Assembly: GCA_016781705.1 (NCBI GenBank)
Contig: JADDPV010000158.1
Span: 1-5,800, forward strand
Reading direction: 5' to 3'
DNA from: Rubrobacter sp.
GTDB taxonomy: Bacteria; Actinomycetota; Rubrobacteria; Rubrobacterales; Rubrobacteraceae
Length of the DNA stretch: 5,800 nucleotides
Positions within the stretch are counted from its first letter, which is position 1; each line of letters begins with the position of its first letter. This document shows, in pieces, positions 1 through 5,800 of the stretch. Position numbers and translations under genes: made by a program. The notes under the pieces are model-generated. The model made no database searches and was not told the DNA's origin. It saw nothing but the letters and a program-made list of their open reading frames with translations.

Positions 1-411
1 TAAGAGCCACCCGGAGAGCTCCCGGCGGGCGTCTTCCCCGAAGTACCGGAACCCGCAGGCCGAGACGATCTCGGCGAGGTGCTCTCGGCGGGTGGTGTCC
101 CGGCCGTCCCCTTCGGGGCCGCCTGCGTACGAATCCATAGCCCTGGGGTCCGCGCCGAGCTGGAAGGCGACGTAGCGCACGATCTTCTCCGGCGCCCACT
201 CCTTCGGCAGCAGGGGACGGCCCGGGTACCTGAGCAGGCACAGCTGCACCCCGAAGCCCAGACGATTGGTCTCCGAACGGCGGCGCGAGATCAGCCGCAT
301 GTCCGCCTCGGAGAGGGTGTGGTGGCGGGCCATCAGCCTGCCGTCGAGGTCCACCGGCAGCGCGTCGAGCCTGAGGCGCTGGGACGGGGTGAGGAGTTCG
401 CGGGTCGGCAC
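1..411 (-). CDS. tnpA: Tn3-family transposase TnpA, N-terminal part (runs off left edge)
   Basis: Partial gene read leftwards; 137 codons are visible and the rest lies beyond position 1. The translation carries the N-terminal domain typical of Tn3-family transposases (DUF4158 type). It begins MPTRELLTPSQ, then has RHHTLSEADMRLI (residues 29-41), then the diagnostic block RRRSETNRLGFGVQLC (43-58) followed by LRYPGRPL (60-67), and a later RREHLAEI (108-115). In this family the N-terminal region binds the terminal inverted repeats, and the DDE catalytic core lies in the C-terminal half, which is not visible here. Full-length relatives are about 950-1,000 aa. The GTG start at 411-409 is chosen because a strong GGGAGG ribosome site (422-417) lies 5 bases upstream and because the stop of the preceding recombinase (415-413) ends one base before it, suggesting translational coupling. 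No frameshift is seen in the visible part. Whether the complete gene is intact cannot be judged. Confidence 0.88.
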   Translation of the reverse strand, partial: MPTRELLTPSQRLRLDALPVDLDGRLMARHHTLSEADMRLISRRRSETNRLGFGVQLCLLRYPGRPLLPKEWAPEKIVRYVAFQLGADPRAMDSYAGGPEGDGRDTTRREHLAEIVSACGFRYFGEDARRELSGWLL

Positions 412-412
412 C

Positions 413-853
413 TCAGCCTCCCAGGGCCTTCAGCTTGTCCCTGACCTCCTCGCGGGAGACCTGCGTGTAACGGACCGTTGTCTGTATCGCGGGGCTTCCC
501 TTCTTGGTGGTGTGACCCAGATAATAGGCAACCTCCTCCACCGTCCAACCCGAGGCCCTCGCCCGGTGGGCGAAATCGTGCCTGAGGTCGTGGAAGGTGA
601 CGTCCGAGATCAGCTCCCATTCGTCTTTGGTGGCCTTCTTCTTCAACGTCCTGAGCCAGTGGTGGACGCCCGCCTCCGTGAGGCGCGGGGCGCGCTGGGA
701 AGTGAAGACGTAGGGACTGTACGGATCCCGCTCCCGCCGATGCAGATACTCGAATAGTGGTCGACGAACCGCGTTGAGCAGGTCTATGTCCCGCATCTTG
801 CCGCCCTTGTGGCCGACCCTGATCCAACCGACCTTCGGGCCGACGTGACAGTC
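413..853 (-). pseudogene. tnpI: TnpI-type tyrosine recombinase, C-terminal catalytic half (probably decayed)
   Basis: The last ~145 codons of a site-specific tyrosine recombinase (phage-integrase family), cotranscribed with tnpA. Recognisable sequence starts near position 850 with GPKVGWIRV and continues HKGGKMRDIDL, which carries the catalytic lysine of the beta-hairpin (codon 806-808). It then has FHDLRHDFAHRA (His-x-x-Arg; the His codon is 590-592), YYLGHTT (third catalytic His) and VRYTQ with the nucleophile Tyr codon at 467-469. The frame stays open to a GTG at 1096, but residues upstream of ~850 are Arg/Gly/Ala-rich and unlike any recombinase. The first catalytic Arg (the usual G-L-R-x-x-E box) and the N-terminal core-binding domain are absent. 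A scrap resembling the sequence before that box (PRDNRLYAGF) occurs in another frame at about 860-900, suggesting frameshift plus deletion. Position next to tnpA suggests the cointegrate-resolving TnpI of Tn4430-like transposons, about 280 aa when complete. A chance-adjacent integrase remnant is less likely given the 1-base spacing. Confidence 0.72.
417..422 (-). promoter_or_regulatory. Ribosome binding site of tnpA
   Basis: GGGAGG on the minus strand, inside the last codons of the recombinase frame, 5 bases before the GTG start of tnpA. It decides the tnpA start and implies that tnpA is translated from the recombinase message. Confidence 0.6.
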
Positions 854-1210
854 TTGTCCCGAACCCGGCATACAGCCTGTTGTCCCTCGGCAGTGGTGGT
901 TCGCGTCTCCTCGTTCGCTGGGCCGCCCCGCGCCCGCCTCGCAGCTCGCACCCGCTCGGTCGTGGGCGGCACCTCCGCCGTGTGCGTCTTCCCGCCCGCC
1001 GGCGGCGTCCTCGGGCCGGGCTCTTCGTTGGCCGTCCGGTGTGCCTTCTCCTCGAGAGTGCCGGTCTGGGTCGCCGGCCCTCGCCCGTTGGTTCACGCTT
1101 CCTGGGTGCCGCTGCGTATGGCCCGTTTGCCGGGCTGGGTTTGTACGCCGGAGGCTCGCCTCCCGCCTCTAAGGTAACGCGGATATGCCTCTGTAGGCCG
1201 AGCGGCGAAG
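854..1210. other. GC-rich stretch without a convincing gene; likely decayed tnpI 5' region and transposon flank
   Basis: I read all six frames here. Open frames exist on both strands, but they encode Arg/Pro/Gly-rich, low-complexity strings with no domain or motif I recognise, as expected for chance open frames in very GC-rich DNA. By position this stretch should hold the missing N-terminal part of the tyrosine recombinase, its promoter and the recombination (resolution) site that TnpI-type enzymes use, which lies just upstream of tnpI in Tn4430-like elements. I could not identify such a site, nor a Tn3-type 38-bp terminal inverted repeat with the usual GGGG outer end (CCCC on this strand at a right-hand end). 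The only clear local structure is a 14-base dyad at 1150-1163, listed separately. Confidence 0.45.
1150..1163. repeat. Short inverted repeat between transposon remnant and BREX operon
   Basis: GGAGGC-TC-GCCTCC, a perfect 6-base dyad with a 2-base centre, in the non-coding stretch about 100 bases before brxF. It could be a protein-binding site (recombinase core site or operator) or a chance dyad in GC-rich DNA. No T-run follows, so it does not look like a rho-independent terminator. Confidence 0.3.
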
Positions 1211-1239
1211 GACGCACGAATCTTAGGTGACTCTATACT
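1211..1239 (+). promoter_or_regulatory. Candidate promoter of the brxF-brxC operon
   Basis: A good -10 hexamer, TATACT, lies at 1234-1239, in a locally A/T-richer patch 25 bases before the brxF start. Seventeen bases upstream sits only a weak -35 match (GACGCA, 1211-1216). A transcript starting near 1246 would have a leader of about 18 bases that includes the brxF ribosome site. The match is suggestive and rests mainly on the -10 box and its position. Confidence 0.35.
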
Positions 1240-1252
1240 GCAAGGAACGACG

Positions 1253-1258
1253 AAAGGA
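1253..1258 (+). promoter_or_regulatory. Ribosome binding site of brxF
   Basis: AAAGGA, followed by AGGGG, ends 5 bases before the ATG at 1264. It supports this start over later ones. Confidence 0.6.
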
Positions 1259-1263
1259 AGGGG

Positions 1264-1734
1264 ATGGCCAACCAGCCGTGGTTGAACAGGGTAGCATCGA
1301 AAGTCGAGCATGCCCAACAGCTTTACCATCGCCTTATCCTCGTGATCGGATCACCTAGTGCAGGCCGCGTTGTCGCCGAGCATCTGGATCTAAAACGTGT
1401 GAACGTGAGTATGGAGCTTGGCGAGCGGTTGCTGGACCTGTCCGTCCGGCAGCGGCCTCTCAGGGTGGGCCGCTTACTGCAAGAAATCGTCGGAGGAACT
1501 ACGGGAGAAGCGGTTGTACTCGACAATCTGGAGATCCTCTTCGAGAGATCTCTCGCGCAGGACCCCCTGCGTCTTCTCCAGAGCCTTTCGCGTAACCGGA
1601 CCGTGGTGGCCATATGGAGCGGCATGCTGGACGATGGTAGCCTGACCTACGCGGTCCCCGGCCATCCGGAACACCGTCGCTACCCAGCTACGGATCTGCT
1701 GCTGGTGACCGCGAGAAATCACCGTGGGCGCTAA
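1264..1734 (+). CDS. brxF: BREX type 3 protein BrxF (small P-loop-like protein)
   Basis: 156-aa soluble protein and first gene of the defence operon. BrxF is a small P-loop-type protein found specifically in type 3 BREX phage-exclusion loci, directly before brxC; its molecular role is not established. The identification rests on the family-like C-terminal half: AVVLDNLEILFE (83-94, Walker B-like strand), DPLRLLQSLSRNRTVVAIWSG (100-120) and LTYAVPGHPEHRRYP (127-141), plus size and the brxC neighbour. The N-terminal helix leads into a strand and loop LILVIGSPSAGRVV (24-37) at the place of a Walker A motif. The loop reads G29-SPSA-G34-R35-V36, so the usual Lys and Ser/Thr are Arg and Val, and nucleotide binding may be weak or lost. 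The ATG at 1264 has a strong ribosome site. brxC follows after 27 bases on the same strand, and the two are likely cotranscribed. I see no signal peptide or membrane segment. Confidence 0.8.
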   Translation: MANQPWLNRVASKVEHAQQLYHRLILVIGSPSAGRVVAEHLDLKRVNVSMELGERLLDLSVRQRPLRVGRLLQEIVGGTTGEAVVLDNLEILFERSLAQDPLRLLQSLSRNRTVVAIWSGMLDDGSLTYAVPGHPEHRRYPATDLLLVTARNHRGR

Positions 1735-1750
1735 CCGTAACGTAAGAGAC

Positions 1751-1754
1751 AGGA
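1751..1754 (+). promoter_or_regulatory. Ribosome binding site of brxC
   Basis: AGGA in the 27-base gap after brxF, 7 bases before the ATG at 1762. The gap contains no terminator-like hairpin, in keeping with one transcript for both genes. Confidence 0.5.
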
Positions 1755-1761
1755 CCACGCT

Positions 1762-4700
1762 ATGAGGTATGGGGACGTAGTACAGTTCGATTCGATAGAG
1801 ACCGTCGTGCAGCTCCGCGACGCGGACGACACCGCCGAGGCCAGAGATCTCGTGGCTTCGTACGTGATCTCCGAGGAGATGGCCGAGAGGCTCGAGACGA
1901 CCGTCTTCTCCCAGCTACAATTCGACGAGCCCGCTGACCAGAAGGGCGTCCTCGTCGTGGGCAACTACGGCACAGGAAAGTCCCACCTCATGTCCCTCAT
2001 CTCCGCGGTGGCCGAGCACGCGGATCTCGCCGATGTTATCTCGAACCCCAAGGTCGTCGAAGATTCGGCCAGGGTGGCGGGCAGGTTCAAGGTGGTCCGC
2101 ACCGAGATAGGCGCCGTGACGATGGACTTCAGGGAGTTCGTCTGCTCGCAGCTCGAAGAAGCCCTCCTCGGATGGGGCATAGACTACAGGTTCCCGGCCA
2201 GGGACGAAATCCCCAACCACAAGATCGCCTTCGACGACATGATGGCCGCGTTCGAGGAGGATTTCCCGGACCACGGGCTCCTCCTGGTGGTAGATGAGTT
2301 GCTCGATTACCTGCGGACCCGCAGGGATCAGGAGCTGATCCTGGACCTCAACTTCCTGCGGGAGATCGGCGAGATCTGCAAGGGCTCGCGCTTTCGCTTT
2401 GTGGCCGGGGTGCAGGAGGCCATCTTCGACAGCCCGAGGTTCCAGTTCGCGGCGGATACCCTTCTCCGGGTGAAAGACCGCTTCGAGCAGTTCCTCATAG
2501 CCCGCAGGGACGTGAAGTTCGTGGTAGGCCAGCGCCTGCTCAAGAAGACCGCCGAACAGGAGGCCCGGGTCCGCGAACATCTGACGCCATTTGCGAGCTC
2601 TTACGGAAACATGAACGAGCGGATGGATGAGTTCGTCCGTCTCTTCCCGATCCACCCGGACTACATCGACACCTTCGAGCGAATCTCCGTGGTGGAGAAG
2701 CGGGAAGTCCTCAAGAGCCTCTCGCAGGCCATGCGCCGCGTCCTGGACGACGACGTCCCCTCGGACGCCCCCAGCCTCATCAGCTACGACTCTTACTGGG
2801 ACATGCTCCGGGAGAACCCCGCGTTCCGCGCCATACCTTCTGTCAGGGAGGTCATAGACGTGGGCACGAAGCTGGAGGAGCGCGTGGAGATCGCGTTCCC
2901 GAATCCGGCCTTCAAGCCCCTCGCGCTGCGGCTCGTCCGCGCCCTCGGCGTACACCGGCTCACGGTCGGAGACGTCTACTCGGAGGTGGGCGCCACCGCC
3001 TACGAGTTGCGGGATACGCTCTGCGTATACGACCCGGCCGTGGCGGAGCTGGGCGGAGACCCCGCGGAGGACCTGGCCGGCCAGATACTCGTCGTCCTCA
3101 AGAAAGCGCGCGACACCGTGGACGGAACCTACGTCGGGTTCAACCGCGAGAACGATCAGTTCTACCTGCGGGTGACCGACGAGCCGGACCCGGACACCCT
3201 GATCGAGAAGCGCGTCGAGACCCTCGAGGAGGACTCGCTCAACCGCTACTACTTCGACGCCTTGAAAAGGGTCATGGAGCTTGCGGACCGGACGGTGGTG
3301 ACCGGGTACAGGATCTGGCCGCACGAGCTGACCTGGCGGGAGCGCAACGCCCCGCGCTCGGGCTACCTGTTCTTCGGCGCGCCCAACGAACGCTCCACCG
3401 CCCAGCCTCCCCGAGATTTCTACCTGTACTTCCTCCAGCCCTACGGCGCCCCAAGCTTCAAGGACGAGAAGAAAGCCGACGAGGTCTTCTTCCGCCTCAA
3501 GGGAATGGACGCCTCCTTCGGCGAGCCGCTGGCGAAGTACGCCGCCTCCCTGGACCTCGCCGCGACCGCCTCCGGGCAGACGAGATCTATCTACGAGTCG
3601 AAAGCCAACGGGTACCTCCGGGAACTGGTGAAGTGGCTGAGGGAACACATGGCCGTCGCCTTCGACGTCACGCATGGTGGGAGGACCCGGCCGATCCTCG
3701 AGTGGGTCAAGGGGAAGCACGCCGCCACGGCCGACACCGTGAGGGAGATGGTGGACAACGTGGCCTCGGCGTGCCTGGCCACGTACTTCGAGGACCAGGC
3801 GCCCGAGTACCCCAGGTTCTCGGTGCGCATAACCGGCACGAACCTGGAAGGGGCAGTCAGAGAAGCGCTGCGTGCGATCGCGGGCGGCAAGCCGACCCGG
3901 CAGGCCACCGCCGTGCTCGACGCCCTGGAGCTGCTGGACGGCGATAGGCTGGACCCCCGCCAGTCCAGGTACGCGAACCACGTGCTGGAGCTGTTCGGCA
4001 AGAAGGGCCAGGGGCAGGTGACGAACCGGGACGAGCTCCTCCGCCGAACCCCCACCGGCGAGTACCTGGCACCCGACCGTTACAGGCTGGAGCCCGAGTG
4101 GCTGGTGGTGTTGCTCGCGTCCCTCGTCTACTCCGGGAACCTGGTCCTCGCCATACAGGGCAAGAAGCTGACCGTCAACGACCTCGACGTCCTCGCCGCC
4201 ACCCCCCTTGAAGACCTGACCAACTTCAAGCACATCGAACGCCCCAAAACCGCGGACCTGCCCGCTCTCACGGCCCTCTTCGAGCTCGTCGGGCTCGCGC
4301 CGGGGCTCGCCAAGGAAGCGGTCAACGGCAAGGACGAATCCGTGGCCCGGCTCCAGGCCGAGGCCGCCAAACTCGTGCAGAGGCTGGTGCTCGCCAGGAA
4401 CACTCTGGAGAGCGGCCTCTCGTTCTGGGGGCGCAACCTGTTCTCGGAAGCCGAGGTAGAAGAACATCGGACGAGCCTCGAAAGGCTCAAGAGTTTCCTG
4501 GAGACGCTGCAAGCGTACGCTACCCCGGCCAAGCTAAAGAACTTCCGCAATGGCGAAGACGAGGTCAGGTCTTACCGGGCGGATCTCGAGAACCTCAAGA
4601 GGGTCGAAGCTCTCCGCGACGCGCTGGGCGAGATAGGCCCACCGGCCGCCTACCTCTCCACCGCGCAGACCGCCCTGCCGGAAGACCACCCATTGTTCGG

Positions 4701-5466
4701 CAAGATCCGGGACGCCCGCGAACGGGCGCTCGGAAGGTTGGAGAGCCTGACGAGCCCCGCCACACGAGGGGAGCTGCTCGGCGAGCTCGGCGCGCTCAAG
4801 AGCGACTATATCCAGACCTACATGGCCCTGCACACCAGGGCACGCCTCGGCCTGAGCGACGACCGGCGCAAGTCCGAGCTGCTCTACGGCGACGAACGCC
4901 TGAAGCGCCTGGAGACGCTCTCCGCCATAGAGCTGCTGCCCGTTCAGCAACTCAAGGACTTCAAGACCAGGCTCGCGAACTTGAGAACCTGCTACAGCAT
5001 CACCTCGCGAACCCTCGAATCCTCCCCGCTGTGCCAGGAGCCCAACTGCAACTTCAAGCCCGCGCTGGAAGACTCCAAGGCGCCTGCCAAAACCATCCTC
5101 TCCGAAGCCGAGAAGGAGCTCGACGGGCTTCAAGACGAGTGGGTGAAAACCCTTCTGGCAGATCTGGAGGACCCATCTACGCGGGAGAACCTTCCTCTGA
5201 TCTCGCAGAACCACAGGAAACTCGTAGAAGACTTCCTCGTCTCCCGCACCCTGCCCGAGCCGTTGACGCAGGAGTTCGTCTCCGCCGTGAGAGAAGCACT
5301 CGCCAGTCTGAGAAAGGTCACCATAAGGGGCGAGGAGCTTCGGACGGCCCTCCTGGACGGTGGCTCTCCGGCAACCCCCGACGAGATGCGCAAGCGCTTC
5401 GAGCGTTTCCTGGACAACCGCATCCAGGATGCGGACCCCGGTCGCGTGAGGATAGTGCTGGAGTAG
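1762..5466 (+). CDS. brxC: BREX system P-loop ATPase BrxC (PglY family)
   Basis: 1,234-aa cytoplasmic ATPase. BrxC/PglY proteins are core parts of BREX systems, which methylate host DNA and block phage replication; family members are about 1,200-1,300 aa, so this one is full length. An N-terminal AAA-like ATPase domain shows Walker A GNYGTGKSH (67-75, Lys73), Walker B LLLVVDE (173-179, Asp178-Glu179) and a following RFVAGVQEAIFDS (212-224) in a sensor-1-like position, then RRDVKFVVGQRLLKK (248-262). Further on are family-like blocks with WPHELTWRERNAPRSGYLF (about 519-537) and FYLYFLQPYGAP (about 553-564). A long, charged, helix-rich region covers roughly 840-930, and three cysteines near the C-terminus (C1077, C1091, C1096) could bind metal. 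The ATG follows an AGGA box. The frame is unbroken, with no truncation or missing ATPase residue. It is preceded by brxF and overlaps the next gene by one base, so it sits in an operon. The long open frame on the opposite strand is a codon-bias shadow. Assignment to BrxC over another large DUF-type defence ATPase rests on brxF next door. Confidence 0.87.
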   Translation: MRYGDVVQFDSIETVVQLRDADDTAEARDLVASYVISEEMAERLETTVFSQLQFDEPADQKGVLVVGNYGTGKSHLMSLISAVAEHADLADVISNPKVVEDSARVAGRFKVVRTEIGAVTMDFREFVCSQLEEALLGWGIDYRFPARDEIPNHKIAFDDMMAAFEEDFPDHGLLLVVDELLDYLRTRRDQELILDLNFLREIGEICKGSRFRFVAGVQEAIFDSPRFQFAADTLLRVKDRFEQFLIARRDVKFVVGQRLLKKTAEQEARVREHLTPFASSYGNMNERMDEFVRLFPIHPDYIDTFERISVVEKREVLKSLSQAMRRVLDDDVPSDAPSLISYDSYWDMLRENPAFRAIPSVREVIDVGTKLEERVEIAFPNPAFKPLALRLVRALGVHRLTVGDVYSEVGATAYELRDTLCVYDPAVAELGGDPAEDLAGQILVVLKKARDTVDGTYVGFNRENDQFYLRVTDEPDPDTLIEKRVETLEEDSLNRYYFDALKRVMELADRTVVTGYRIWPHELTWRERNAPRSGYLFFGAPNERSTAQPPRDFYLYFLQPYGAPSFKDEKKADEVFFRLKGMDASFGEPLAKYAASLDLAATASGQTRSIYESKANGYLRELVKWLREHMAVAFDVTHGGRTRPILEWVKGKHAATADTVREMVDNVASACLATYFEDQAPEYPRFSVRITGTNLEGAVREALRAIAGGKPTRQATAVLDALELLDGDRLDPRQSRYANHVLELFGKKGQGQVTNRDELLRRTPTGEYLAPDRYRLEPEWLVVLLASLVYSGNLVLAIQGKKLTVNDLDVLAATPLEDLTNFKHIERPKTADLPALTALFELVGLAPGLAKEAVNGKDESVARLQAEAAKLVQRLVLARNTLESGLSFWGRNLFSEAEVEEHRTSLERLKSFLETLQAYATPAKLKNFRNGEDEVRSYRADLENLKRVEALRDALGEIGPPAAYLSTAQTALPEDHPLFGKIRDARERALGRLESLTSPATRGELLGELGALKSDYIQTYMALHTRARLGLSDDRRKSELLYGDERLKRLETLSAIELLPVQQLKDFKTRLANLRTCYSITSRTLESSPLCQEPNCNFKPALEDSKAPAKTILSEAEKELDGLQDEWVKTLLADLEDPSTRENLPLISQNHRKLVEDFLVSRTLPEPLTQEFVSAVREALASLRKVTIRGEELRTALLDGGSPATPDEMRKRFERFLDNRIQDADPGRVRIVLE

Positions 5467-5800
5467 TGCTCTACACTGCTTCAGAGGTACGCAAACTGCT
5501 AGACGAGCTGGACTTCGTACCGGCGGACGAGCTCGAGGATCAGCGGCTGGATTTCAAAGAATGGAACCTGCGCAGCATGTCGGACGCCGTCAACTTGACC
5601 ATCGAGATGGCGGTCTGCATGGCTAACGGAGAAGGCGGCACGGTCGTGTTCGGGGTTAACGATAAGGCCGTAGGGAGAGATCAGGCCATACTCGGAGTTC
5701 CTCCCGAGGTGGACGTCAATCGCTTGAAGAAGGCGATTTACGACTCCACGGATCCCAAGATCACCCCGGTCTTTGAAGAGTTGAGGGTGGACGAGGGCAC
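5466..5800 (+). CDS. Schlafen/AlbA_2-type putative DNA-binding protein, N-terminal part (runs off right edge)
   Basis: First 111 codons of a gene that continues past the window. After a short N-terminal helix (SEVRKLLDEL, 6-15) comes an AlbA_2 (Schlafen AlbA) domain: E24-DQRLDFKEW (24-33) and then MANGEGGTVVFGVND (52-66), which matches the family's hallmark 'E-x-DFKE ... ANG-x-GG-x-x-x-GV-D'. Such domains are thought to bind nucleic acid. They often precede an ATPase, helicase or winged-helix part in bacterial defence-island proteins, which cannot be seen here. The GTG start at 5466 overlaps the brxC stop (TAGTG), and no other in-frame start precedes the domain. The possible ribosome site is not ideal: GGAG at 5460-5463 is very close and GAGGA at 5448-5452 is rather far, so translation is probably coupled to brxC. 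In the type 3 BREX order as I know it, pglXI follows brxC, so this gene is an addition, a regulator or a variant component. It is not itself the methylase. Confidence 0.75.
   Translation, partial: MLYTASEVRKLLDELDFVPADELEDQRLDFKEWNLRSMSDAVNLTIEMAVCMANGEGGTVVFGVNDKAVGRDQAILGVPPEVDVNRLKKAIYDSTDPKITPVFEELRVDEG

Noticed and set aside
79..757. Plus-strand open frames over the transposase and recombinase
   Set aside because: They are antisense to sequence with clear Tn3 transposase and tyrosine recombinase motifs, and show no domain of their own.
333..1217. A 294-codon minus-strand open frame spanning the recombinase and the intergenic stretch
   Set aside because: Its translation is Arg/Pro/Gly-rich throughout and it overlaps the frame with the real recombinase motifs and the start of tnpA. 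It is mostly a shadow, though a short piece near 860-900 may be a frameshifted recombinase scrap.
809..1230. Plus-strand open frames of 116-122 codons in the stretch before brxF
   Set aside because: They have low-complexity, Arg/Pro-rich translations, no ribosome site I would trust and no known motif.
1222..1263. Possible Tn3 terminal inverted repeat beginning CTTAGGTGA
   Set aside because: The inner end faintly resembles the CTTAGCGT/CTTAACGT of Tn3 repeats, but the outer end should be CCCC on this strand and is instead purine-rich (GGAAGGGG), which is better explained as the brxF ribosome site.
1867..1880. 14-base palindrome ATCTCC-GA-GGAGAT
   Set aside because: It lies inside the coding sequence of brxC and encodes an ordinary Ile-Ser-Glu-Glu-Met stretch (ISEEM); a chance dyad is the simplest explanation.
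1915..4512. An 865-codon open frame on the minus strand, opposite brxC
   Set aside because: It lies wholly inside the brxC gene, its protein is rich in Gly/Val/Glu/Leu with no recognisable domain, and brxC has clear ATPase motifs. GC-rich codon bias readily leaves the opposite strand free of stops.
1..5800. CRISPR array, tRNA or rRNA genes, rho-independent terminators
   Set aside because: I looked for regularly spaced repeats, tRNA-like cloverleaf motifs and GC stems followed by T-runs and saw none.

Overview
The window comes from a GC-rich bacterium. The large coding region uses AGG (Arg) and ATA (Ile) codons freely beside G/C-ending codons, a pattern I associate with deep-branching actinobacteria such as Rubrobacter. 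That taxonomic guess is an inference and is not proven here. The content is accessory DNA: the start of a phage-defence operon beside a decaying transposon.

Left part (about 1-850, minus strand): the transposition module of a Tn3-family element. A tyrosine recombinase of the TnpI type (resolvase role, as in Tn4430) lies directly upstream of a Tn3-type transposase, tnpA. TnpA starts at a GTG one base after the recombinase stop and runs off the left edge; only its N-terminal 137 residues are visible. The recombinase keeps its C-terminal catalytic half, but its N-terminal half and first catalytic arginine are not recognisable in any frame, so it looks like a pseudogene.

Middle (about 850-1263): very GC-rich sequence with no convincing gene. 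It should hold the lost 5' part of the recombinase, the transposon's resolution site and possibly its end, and then a short promoter/RBS region for the rightward operon. I could not find a Tn3-like terminal inverted repeat, so the border between transposon and defence locus is unresolved.

Right part (1264-5800, plus strand): a tightly packed operon, brxF (156 aa), then brxC/pglY (1,234 aa ATPase), then the first 111 codons of a gene with a Schlafen/AlbA_2-type DNA-binding domain. The brxF-brxC pair at the head of the operon is the signature of a type 3 BREX phage-exclusion system, usually followed by pglXI, brxHII, pglZ and brxA. Here an AlbA_2 protein, joined by a stop/start overlap, occupies the place where the methylase gene pglXI would be expected. 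The rest of the system would lie beyond the right edge. BrxF also has a degenerate Walker A loop.
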